Below are positions 22,565 to 28,495 of a stretch of DNA of 32,405 nt, piece after piece (position 1 is the stretch's first letter; each line of letters begins with the position of its first letter). Location of the stretch: contig CAZVBS010000007.1 in NCBI GenBank assembly GCA_964625905.1, positions 1 through 32,405 of the forward strand. Reading direction: 5' to 3'. This stretch comes from JABMNX01 sp964625905. Its GTDB lineage: Bacteria; Patescibacteriota; Minisyncoccia; Phycocordibacterales; JABMNX01. Under the pieces are notes generated by a model. That model made no database searches, was not told the origin of the DNA, and saw nothing but the letters and a program-made list of their open reading frames with translations. The position numbers and the translations under genes are program-made.

Positions 22565-24538
22565 ATGAACAACAATCGACAAGAAACAGAATACATACGT
22601 AACTTTTCAATAATTGCTCACATTGATCATGGGAAATCGACTTTAGCTGATCGCATGCTTGAAATAACAAATACTGTTGAGAAACGTAAAATGAAGGATC
22701 AAGTACTTGATAGTATGGATCTTGAGCGCGAAAGAGGTATTACAATCAAGATGCAACCAGTAACAATGAAGTATATTAAAAAAAATGCGATTTCATCCGA
22801 AGATGGAATCGGACATGATATTTCGCAAAATATCATGTCCCAAGACCAAAACGAAGAAGTGTCTAAGTCAGGAAAGATAACTGGTAATGGCGTCGAATAC
22901 ACACTTAACCTAATAGATACACCTGGGCATATAGACTTTTATTATGAAGTGTCTAGGGCTCTGAAAGCTGTTGAAGGTACGATACTGCTTGTTGATAGTA
23001 CTCAAGGTGTTCAAGCGCAAACATTATCTACGTTACGTATGGCACAGGAGTCAGGGCTTGTTATTGTGCCAGTGTTAAGTAAGGTGGACTCGCATTTAGC
23101 CAGAGTTGATGATGTTAAGAATGAAGTATCGGAATTACTAGGGTGTGACGTTAAAGATATTTTAGAGTGTTCTGGCAAGACAGGAGAAGGTGTTAAAGAA
23201 TTACTTGATGTAATCATAGAACGTATACCAACTCCTCGTTCGGGTGCAGATCTTAATAAAGACAATGACAATGATCTTGCTATTGGATCAAGTATTAACT
23301 TGAGTGATAATTTCAGAGGACTAGTTTTTGATTTTCAATATTCAACACATCGTGGAGTTATTGTATATATAAGAGTTTTTGATGGAGAGATAGAAAAGGG
23401 TAAACGTATGTTTTTTAAAGGTGCTATGGAGAAATTTAATGCGCTCGAGGTTGGTATTTTTTCCCCTGAAGAAAATCCTGTAGATAAATTAAAAGCTGGC
23501 GCCATTGGTTATATAGTAACTGGTATTAAAAAACCTGGAATAGCCTCCGTGGGAGATACTGTTGTGGTTGACGGTAGTACTGCAACAGCTTTGCTTGGAT
23601 ACATGAAACCAACTCCAATGGTGTGGGCATCTGTATATCCAGAAAGTCAGGACGATTTTACTTTACTTAAACAAGCTTTAGATAGACTTAGTCTTTCTGA
23701 CTCGTCACTTTCATATGAAGAAGAGACTTCTGGTGTTATGGGACGTGGATTTCGTTGCGGTTTTCTAGGGATGCTTCATTTAGAAATAATAATTGAACGA
23801 CTTCGCAGGGAATTCAATTTAGAACTTGTTGTAACAACTCCAAGTATTACATATGAAGCAATTCTTAAAGACGGAAAACATAAAAAAATATATTCAGCTA
23901 TTCATTTTCCAGAGCATAATTTAGTCGAGAAAATACTTGAACCTTGGGTAAATATAGAGATAATAGTTCCGTCTGAGTATATAGGTGGAATAATGCAATT
24001 ACTTTTTGAACATGAAGCTATAGTAGGGGATTCAGAAAACTTTGGTGATAATCGTGTTCGTATACATGCAGATATGCCACTACGTGAACTCATGAGGAAC
24101 TTCTTTGATAGATTAAAAAATACATCATCAGGTTTTGCTTCAATATTATATACCGTAGGAGAGATGAAAGAGGCAGATGTTGTGCGTATAGATATATTAG
24201 TGGCAGAAGAAATAGTACCAGCATTCTCTCGTATAGTCGCAAGGAGGCGTGCGCATGAAGAGGTGGAAAGTCTTGTGGAGCGTTTATATAAACTGATTCC
24301 TCGTCAAATGGTTGTTACGAAAGTCCAAGGGAAAGCTCTAGGTAAGATTCTAGCCTCAAGAAAAATCTCAGCATTAAAGAAGGATGTGACAGGGCACTTG
24401 TATGGTGGAGATATTACTAGAAAGATGAAGTTAAGAGAAAAACAAAAAAAAGGAAAGAAGAAGATGCAAATGCATGCAAAGGTAAATATTCCTCAAGAAG
24501 TTTTTCTCAAGGTTATGCGTAGTGAGGGAGACTCATAA
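22565..24538 (+). CDS. lepA: Elongation factor 4 (LepA) with an in-frame insertion
   Basis: LepA is a ribosome-binding GTPase that acts during translation or ribosome assembly. The 657-residue protein shows G1 AHIDHGKST (18-26), RERGITIK (switch I), DTPGH (118-122), elongation-factor domains II, III and V, and the LepA-specific C terminus KKDVTGHLYGGDITRKMKLR. It is about 55 residues longer than usual. Some 33 of the extra residues (about 76-107) lie between switch I and DTPGH and include a perfect DNA palindrome. The G4 motif reads SKVD (172-175) where NKxD is usual. It is preceded by a structured repeat element and followed by three hairpins. Confidence 0.95.
   Translation: MNNNRQETEYIRNFSIIAHIDHGKSTLADRMLEITNTVEKRKMKDQVLDSMDLERERGITIKMQPVTMKYIKKNAISSEDGIGHDISQNIMSQDQNEEVSKSGKITGNGVEYTLNLIDTPGHIDFYYEVSRALKAVEGTILLVDSTQGVQAQTLSTLRMAQESGLVIVPVLSKVDSHLARVDDVKNEVSELLGCDVKDILECSGKTGEGVKELLDVIIERIPTPRSGADLNKDNDNDLAIGSSINLSDNFRGLVFDFQYSTHRGVIVYIRVFDGEIEKGKRMFFKGAMEKFNALEVGIFSPEENPVDKLKAGAIGYIVTGIKKPGIASVGDTVVVDGSTATALLGYMKPTPMVWASVYPESQDDFTLLKQALDRLSLSDSSLSYEEETSGVMGRGFRCGFLGMLHLEIIIERLRREFNLELVVTTPSITYEAILKDGKHKKIYSAIHFPEHNLVEKILEPWVNIEIIVPSEYIGGIMQLLFEHEAIVGDSENFGDNRVRIHADMPLRELMRNFFDRLKNTSSGFASILYTVGEMKEADVVRIDILVAEEIVPAFSRIVARRRAHEEVESLVERLYKLIPRQMVVTKVQGKALGKILASRKISALKKDVTGHLYGGDITRKMKLREKQKKGKKKMQMHAKVNIPQEVFLKVMRSEGDS
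22811..22840. repeat. Perfect 30-bp palindromic element inside lepA
   Basis: Arms GGACATGATATTT (22811-22823) and AAATATCATGTCC (22828-22840) around CGCA, coding for residues 83-92. It lies within the LepA insertion that other LepA proteins lack. Confidence 0.75.
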
Positions 24539-24601
24539 AATTAACCAAAAAGTTTAAAGTTAAGAATAAGAAATATTTTAAAAAGTGTTATAACAGAGAG
24601 A

Positions 24602-24684
24602 CGCTGAAGAAGGTGTCAGCGAGGAGCATGTTATTGAGCTCAATAAAAAGGATCACCAATCTGCGTAGTAGGTTGGTGATTTTA
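24602..24684 (+). terminator. Three hairpins after lepA
   Basis: CGCTGA (24602-24607) with TCAGCG (24616-24621); the perfect palindrome TTATTGAGCTCAATAA (24631-24646); and ATCACCAA (24652-24659) with TTGGTGAT (24673-24680) followed by Ts. The last is a good intrinsic terminator. Nothing else is evident between 24539 and 24700. Confidence 0.65.
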
Positions 24685-24704
24685 TATAATAAGTTATAAG
24701 GATT

Positions 24705-24818
24705 CTATGCGGGAATGAGTCCAGGAGAAAACAAAAGTACCATACTCATGATTATAAGTATACCTAGAAATATCCACACATATTTTATTGCCTTTTTTGT
24801 TCGTTTGTCGAAAAGCAT
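24705..24818 (-). CDS. Small single-helix membrane peptide (37 residues), unrecognised
   Basis: ATG 24818 to TAG 24705 encodes 37 residues: a basic head (MLFDKRTKKAIKYV) followed by one hydrophobic helix (about 15-30) and a short tail SPGLIPA. The charge pattern (positive inside) and clean membrane helix make it look like a real small protein and not a chance frame. It lies alone on the minus strand between lepA and the DivIC-like gene, divergent from the latter. I do not recognise a function. No Shine-Dalgarno is seen. Confidence 0.55.
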   Translation of the reverse strand: MLFDKRTKKAIKYVWIFLGILIIMSMVLLFSPGLIPA

Positions 24819-24855
24819 AATATTACTATTAAATAATATCTTACAGCTTTTAGGA

Positions 24856-24899
24856 TATAATGTATAGTGTACAATACCTTTATATATACATTCTATAAT
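24856..24899 (+). promoter_or_regulatory. Putative -10 boxes for the DivIC-like gene
   Basis: Two perfect TATAAT hexamers lie at 24856-24861 and 24894-24899; the second is 29 bases before the ATG. No good -35 is visible for either. Confidence 0.4.
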
Positions 24900-24928
24900 T
24901 TGGCATATATAAGTTAGGATCTATTTTT

Positions 24929-25315
24929 ATGTTTGATTTTTATGAAAAAAGAAAAATAAAACAAAGACTTTATTCTTGGCCTGTACTTATTCTTTTAGTT
25001 GTAATAACTAGCTTTCTTCTAAATGGTGTATGGGGAGTATTCTTAAAAGAGCGTCAGACATATATAAACAAACATCAACGTTTATCTTATTTATCAGGTC
25101 TAGAAGTCAGGAAAAATGCTCTGGAGAATGAGATAAATAGACTTAATAGTGAGCGTGGGGTAGAAGAAGAGATACGTAAGAAATATGAAGTAGCTAAGGA
25201 GGGTGAGAAGGTTATTGTTATAATAGAACCACCTTCAAGTGATACAAACAATAAAAAGTCAGAGGATACCAGTGTATTTAGTAGTTTTTTAAGTACTATT
25301 ATATTTTGGAAATAG
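24929..25315 (+). CDS. Septum formation initiator family protein (DivIC/FtsB-like)
   Basis: A 128-residue bitopic membrane protein of the DivIC/FtsB type, which links early and late divisome proteins at the septum. It has a basic cytosolic head, a single membrane helix (about 18-37), a coiled coil (about 45-85, with ALENEINRLNSER) and the family's KKYEVAKEGEKVIVII segment. A Ser-rich tail with a short hydrophobic end follows. Length and architecture match the family. Glutaredoxin follows about 70 bases later. Confidence 0.85.
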   Translation: MFDFYEKRKIKQRLYSWPVLILLVVITSFLLNGVWGVFLKERQTYINKHQRLSYLSGLEVRKNALENEINRLNSERGVEEEIRKKYEVAKEGEKVIVIIEPPSSDTNNKKSEDTSVFSSFLSTIIFWK

Positions 25316-25383
25316 TATAAGTCTAAGTCAAGTGTGATACAATATCAATATTACGAGATAAGAGTGAGCTAAATATAAAAAAT

Positions 25384-25620
25384 ATGGATAAAAAAATTGT
25401 AATTTACAGTACACCAACATGTCACTTTTGTCAGCTGACAAAAGAGTTTTTAAAGGAAAATAATATTGAATATACTGACTACAATGTTGCAGAGGATATG
25501 AATAAGCGACAAGAAATGATCGAAAGGAGTGGTCAAATGGGTGTACCAGTTGTATTTGTAGACGATGAAATGTTTGTGGGGTTTGATAAGGATAAGCTTT
25601 CCACCTCGTTAGGACTGTAA
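25384..25620 (+). CDS. Glutaredoxin-like protein
   Basis: A 78-residue thioredoxin-fold protein of the glutaredoxin/NrdH/YruB class, a cytosolic thiol-disulfide reductant. The active site CHFC is at 13-16 after VIYSTPT. The cis-proline loop GVPVVFVDDE and the glutathione-loop-like FVGFDKDKL follow. Length is typical. It may supply electrons to the ribonucleotide reductase or act in thiol repair; sequence alone does not decide. A strong terminator follows. Confidence 0.9.
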   Translation: MDKKIVIYSTPTCHFCQLTKEFLKENNIEYTDYNVAEDMNKRQEMIERSGQMGVPVVFVDDEMFVGFDKDKLSTSLGL

Positions 25621-25646
25621 GTTCTAAACAGGTTAGTGATCAAAAG

Positions 25647-25679
25647 AATCCGCTTCCTTTAGTCTTTAGCGGATTTTTT
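25647..25679 (+). terminator. Glutaredoxin gene terminator
   Basis: AATCCGC (25647-25653) pairs with GCGGATT (25669-25675) across a 15-base loop, followed by a T-run to 25679. Confidence 0.85.
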
Positions 25680-25732
25680 GTTTTTATACAGAATATTAAA
25701 GATAGAACTTACTTTTATAAACAAGGAATAGA

Positions 25733-25761
25733 TTGGTATTTTATATAGAGTTGTTTATAAT
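25733..25761 (+). promoter_or_regulatory. Promoter of the HTH/endonuclease-like gene
   Basis: TTGGTA (25733-25738), 17 bases, TATAAT (25756-25761), then six bases to the ATG. This is the clearest two-box leaderless promoter on the plus strand of the window. Confidence 0.7.
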
Positions 25762-25767
25762 ATACTT

Positions 25768-26388
25768 ATGAGAGTACATTCGGATATTAAAATAAGAAAA
25801 TTAAAACAACTTCGTAAAACTGGACATAGTATTCACGAAATCATGAATAAATTGGGCATGCGAAAGACTACAGTCTGGCATCATATACAAGGTGTTGAAG
25901 TATTGCCAAAGTATAAAGAGATTTTAAGGTCTAAAAGAGGTGGCGGTAAGGCAAGAAAAGAAAGAAATACAATGCTGGCTGTTGATAAAGCCAAAAAGAT
26001 TTTTAAAGATTCTAATAAAGAATTGATTATAGCTTTTACTATGCTTTATTGGGCTGAGGGTAGTAAAGGGACTCCAGAGTTTATAAACTCTGATGGTAGA
26101 ATGATTACATTGTATCTTCAAATATTAAGGGATGTTCTATTTATACCAAACGAGTCAATACAGGTAACGATTAGAATATTTACTGGCATGAATGAAAAAG
26201 AATGTGTAAAATATTGGTCTAGCATTACAAAAATGCCAAGAAAAAATTTTATAATCCGAATGAATGATGGTGGAACAAGGAGTAGAACAAGGTATGGTTT
26301 ATGTAGGATAGGTGTAAAAAAAGGTGGTCATTTCTTAAAGTTAATGCACGCTTTGATTGACGAGACATATGGATATATGATTAAGTAA
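25768..26388 (+). CDS. HTH protein with LAGLIDADG-endonuclease-like C-terminal domain
   Basis: A 206-residue protein. Residues about 8-40 form a helix-turn-helix (KQLRKTGHSIHEIMNKLGM, then KTTVWHHI). The rest (AFTMLYWAEGSKGTPEFINS, ESIQVTIRIFTGMNE, YWSSITKMPRKNF, YGLCRIGVKKGG) resembles HTH/LAGLIDADG-like proteins seen in CPR genomes. Whether this one cleaves DNA is not shown, and it could be a DNA-binding regulator. It is a freestanding gene with its own promoter. Its stop lies six bases before tRNA-Arg, so the tRNA may be co-transcribed with it. Confidence 0.65.
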   Translation: MRVHSDIKIRKLKQLRKTGHSIHEIMNKLGMRKTTVWHHIQGVEVLPKYKEILRSKRGGGKARKERNTMLAVDKAKKIFKDSNKELIIAFTMLYWAEGSKGTPEFINSDGRMITLYLQILRDVLFIPNESIQVTIRIFTGMNEKECVKYWSSITKMPRKNFIIRMNDGGTRSRTRYGLCRIGVKKGGHFLKLMHALIDETYGYMIK

Positions 26389-26394
26389 TGTACT

Positions 26395-26467
26395 GCCCCT
26401 GTAGTTCAATGGATTAGAACAGGCCCGTCCTAAGGGCTCGATGCGGGTTCGATTCCTGCTGGGGGCA
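26395..26467 (+). tRNA. tRNA-Arg (CCT)
   Basis: Acceptor GCCCCTG (26395-26401) pairs with TGGGGGC (26460-26466) with two G:U pairs, discriminator A. The D arm is GTTC...GAAC. The anticodon stem GGCCC/GGGCT holds loop GTCCTAA, anticodon CCT. The T arm is GCGGG-TTCGATT-CCTGC. Position 32 is G, which is unusual. CCA is not encoded. Confidence 0.95.
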
Positions 26468-26504
26468 CAGAGAGATAAAACAAAAAATATTTACTGTGTG
26501 TTTT

Positions 26505-26550
26505 GTATACCCGCACACTAACTTTACATAAAGTTAGTGTGCGGGTATAC
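26505..26550. repeat. Perfect 46-bp palindrome
   Basis: Arms 26505-26526 and 26529-26550 (22 bases each, beginning GTATACCCGCACACTAACTT) are exactly complementary around CA. It ends nine bases before the next gene and has no T-run. Confidence 0.75.
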
Positions 26551-26559
26551 TCTTTGAAT

Positions 26560-26862
26560 ATGGCAGAACAAGATACACAAGATCTTTTAAGAAAGAACTT
26601 AGAACTTGCTAAGGAAAACAATAAAATGCTTAAGAAAATGCGTCGTAATGCATTATTAGGTGGGGTGTTAAAACTTGTGTGGATAGCCATAATGATAGGT
26701 GCACCTATATATATTTATATAAATTTCTTATCACCGGTTTTGGATCAAGTACTTGGTGCAGCTGAAACAGTACAGGAGGTTGGGAATAAAGTAGGTGGAG
26801 CTGGTACAGAATTTCAAGGTAAAATTAAGAATATAATTGATTCCCTAAAAGGAATATTATAG
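26560..26862 (+). CDS. Small membrane protein with N-terminal coiled coil, unrecognised
   Basis: A 100-residue protein starting MAEQDTQDLL. Residues about 8-28 look like a coiled coil (RKNLELAKENNKMLKKMRRN), followed by one or two hydrophobic segments (about 33-57) and an amphipathic tail with GNKVGGAGTEFQGKI. The frame is open further upstream to 26503, but that part lies inside the 46-bp palindrome, so ATG 26560 is chosen. It lies between tRNA-Arg and tRNA-Phe. I do not recognise a function; similar small coiled-coil membrane proteins are common in CPR genomes. Confidence 0.7.
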   Translation: MAEQDTQDLLRKNLELAKENNKMLKKMRRNALLGGVLKLVWIAIMIGAPIYIYINFLSPVLDQVLGAAETVQEVGNKVGGAGTEFQGKIKNIIDSLKGIL

Positions 26863-26881
26863 TAACCAAAATAAGATATAT

Positions 26882-26954
26882 GCTCAGGTAGCTCAGTTGG
26901 TAGAGCATTTGTTTGAAGCACAAAGGGTCGGCGGTTCGAGACCGCCCCTGAGCA
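26882..26954 (+). tRNA. tRNA-Phe (GAA)
   Basis: Acceptor GCTCAGG (26882-26888) pairs with CCTGAGC (26947-26953), discriminator A. The D arm is GCTC...GAGC. Anticodon stem TTTGT/ACAAA with loop TTGAAGC gives anticodon GAA. The T arm is GGCGG-TTCGAGA-CCGCC. Length is 73 and CCA is not encoded. Confidence 0.97.
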
Positions 26955-27048
26955 CAACACGTTAAAAATCGAGAACTGCTTCTCGATTTTTTTCGTGTTG
27001 TGAGGCGGAGCTATGTAACGATTTTTCTTTTTTCCTAAAAATCGTTAC
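26953..27048 (+). terminator. tRNA-Phe terminator and second hairpin
   Basis: CACAACACG-TT-AAAAATCGAGAA (26953-26975) pairs with 26980-27002 apart from an internal TT/TT, with a T-run in the descending arm. Its outer arm uses the last two bases of the tRNA. A second perfect stem, GTAACGATTTTT (27015-27026) with 27037-27048, follows. Confidence 0.7.
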
Positions 27049-27102
27049 TGCGAGCCAGGGCAGGAGGTTCTTAATAAGCAAAGCGAATTTAGAAACCTGC
27101 GC

Positions 27103-27121
27103 CGAGACCGCCCCCTGATCA
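27103..27121 (+). repeat. Near-duplicate of the tRNA-Phe 3' end
   Basis: CGAGACCGCCCCCTGATCA repeats the tRNA 3' end CGAGACCGCCCCTGAGCA (26937-26954) with one inserted C and one G-to-T change, about 165 bases downstream in the same orientation. It could be an att-like remnant. The rest of 27049-27191 holds only an imperfect hairpin. Confidence 0.55.
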
Positions 27122-27191
27122 ATTTATTGTTATACGATATATCGAAAGGTTCAGGGTTAACAACTAATTTTTAATCATTTTAAACTTAAAC

Positions 27192-27225
27192 AAACAAACG
27201 GCTGGAGTATTCCAGCCGTTTGTTT
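27192..27225. terminator. Bidirectional terminator before hsp20
   Basis: AAACAAACGGCTGGA (27192-27206) pairs exactly with TCCAGCCGTTTGTTT (27211-27225) around GTAT. The T-rich and A-rich ends suit termination in both directions between convergent units. Confidence 0.85.
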
Positions 27226-27253
27226 TGCTTTATTTCAGCCCTAAAATATGTTC

Positions 27254-27784
27254 TTATGATGCCTTAACTTTCAATTTAGTCTCTCTGTCTTTATCTATCT
27301 TAGGTAGTTTTATAATAAGTACACCGTGTTTTTCATTAGCTTCAGCGTCATCTACTTCAATCTCTTGTGGTAATAATATAGTACGTGAAAATGATCCCCA
27401 GTAAAGTTCTTTATAAAAGTAGTTCTCTTCAGTAACTTCTTTTTGTTCTTCTCGTTTTCCTTTGATGGTTACCATATCTCGTGTAATTGATACATCAAGG
27501 TGATCTGGTTTAACCCCAGCGACAACTGCCTTTAATATAATATGAGCGGCAGTTTGATATACATCGACACTTAATTGTCCATCTTCATTTTCTTCTATTA
27601 AAGCATCTTCTTCGTTTTCATTGCTATCTAACTCGAGACAACGTTCTTTGTTAGTTGTTCCAATTTTAAAATTACTTTTCTCTGACGCAGGAATAACTTC
27701 CTCTATATCAAATGAGTCATCATAGTCGTCGATAGATGTAGTACCTGTAAGTCGTTCAAAAAATGATCGTTTTTCTTTTGCCAT
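27254..27784 (-). CDS. Small heat-shock protein Hsp20 (alpha-crystallin family)
   Basis: A 176-residue ATP-independent holdase chaperone of the cytosol. The N-terminal ~70 residues are acidic and low in complexity (rich in Asp/Glu). The alpha-crystallin domain spans about 70-165, with LSVDVYQTAAHIILKAVVAG, VTIKGKREE, YFYKELYWGSFSRTILLP and the conserved GVLIIKLPK at 154-162. The C terminus lacks an obvious IxI motif (LKVKA). It is the last gene of the valS-prsW-hsp20 operon, starting three bases after the prsW stop, and is followed by a strong terminator. Confidence 0.92.
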   Translation of the reverse strand: MAKEKRSFFERLTGTTSIDDYDDSFDIEEVIPASEKSNFKIGTTNKERCLELDSNENEEDALIEENEDGQLSVDVYQTAAHIILKAVVAGVKPDHLDVSITRDMVTIKGKREEQKEVTEENYFYKELYWGSFSRTILLPQEIEVDDAEANEKHGVLIIKLPKIDKDRETKLKVKAS

Positions 27785-27787
27785 AGT

Positions 27788-28495
27788 TTATTTTATTTTT
27801 AAAAATGTTAGACAACGGTTTGTAATTAATTTAATACGTTCAAGTGTAAGCATAAGTATAATGATTCCAGACCAGACAAATGCAAACACTAGTAGAATAT
27901 TTGTTCCGTTACTATTAATTATAGAAAAGTTAAACAAAGTATGCAATAAAATAGCGAGGATAATTCCAATGGTAGTATAAAGTATTTTTTTTGCTCTACT
28001 TTTGTAAAATGCGAACGCCATAAATACTCCAATTGTTGCTGACGATAGTACATGAAGTAAAGTAGCACCAAAGAAACGGAAGTTACCGTTAATAATACTT
28101 TCTATGAATTCTCCATCTCTAAGAGGTTCAATTAGAAAAAGAGTATTCTCTAATGCGGCAAAGCCTAGTGCTATTGTTATCATATATATTACTTTGTCGA
28201 TGGGTTCATTTACCTCTTTATTTTTTAATACTGAAAAATATGCAAAGCCATATTTAAAGAGTTCCTCAGTAGCAGCCCATATAAGTATTAAAATACCACC
28301 GCTAAATATAGTTGCAGTGAATTTCTGAATAGGTACAACAAAAGGAATAGTAAGCATACCCATAATAAATGCCAGTAGTATTAATCTACGTGGTTCTGGA
28401 TGGATCTTGTCTTCACGACGCCAAAACCATAACCATAAAAGAGTTGGGATAATACCTCCTAAAAGTGCATATAGTATTGTTTCTCCAGATACCAT
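27788..28495 (-). CDS. PrsW-family intramembrane protease
   Basis: Predicted polytopic membrane glutamic/metalloprotease of the PrsW family; the founding member cleaves the anti-sigma factor RsiW. The 235-residue product shows GGIIPTLLWLWFWRRED and HPEP near the N terminus, the key EELFKY motif, FAALENTLF and LLHVLSSATIGVF, all in membrane helices (about seven in total). The start at 28495 is preferred: its ATG overlaps the valS stop as TAATG, giving tight coupling. An in-frame ATG at 28516 would overlap valS by 22 bases. Its substrate is unknown, and no anti-sigma factor is seen nearby. Confidence 0.87.
   Translation of the reverse strand: MVSGETILYALLGGIIPTLLWLWFWRREDKIHPEPRRLILLAFIMGMLTIPFVVPIQKFTATIFSGGILILIWAATEELFKYGFAYFSVLKNKEVNEPIDKVIYMITIALGFAALENTLFLIEPLRDGEFIESIINGNFRFFGATLLHVLSSATIGVFMAFAFYKSRAKKILYTTIGIILAILLHTLFNFSIINSNGTNILLVFAFVWSGIIILMLTLERIKLITNRCLTFLKIK

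Noticed and set aside
26430..26690. 86-codon minus-strand frame ending AGIEPASSP
   Set aside because: This ending is a known translation artefact of tRNA genes; the frame crosses tRNA-Arg and the 46-bp palindrome.
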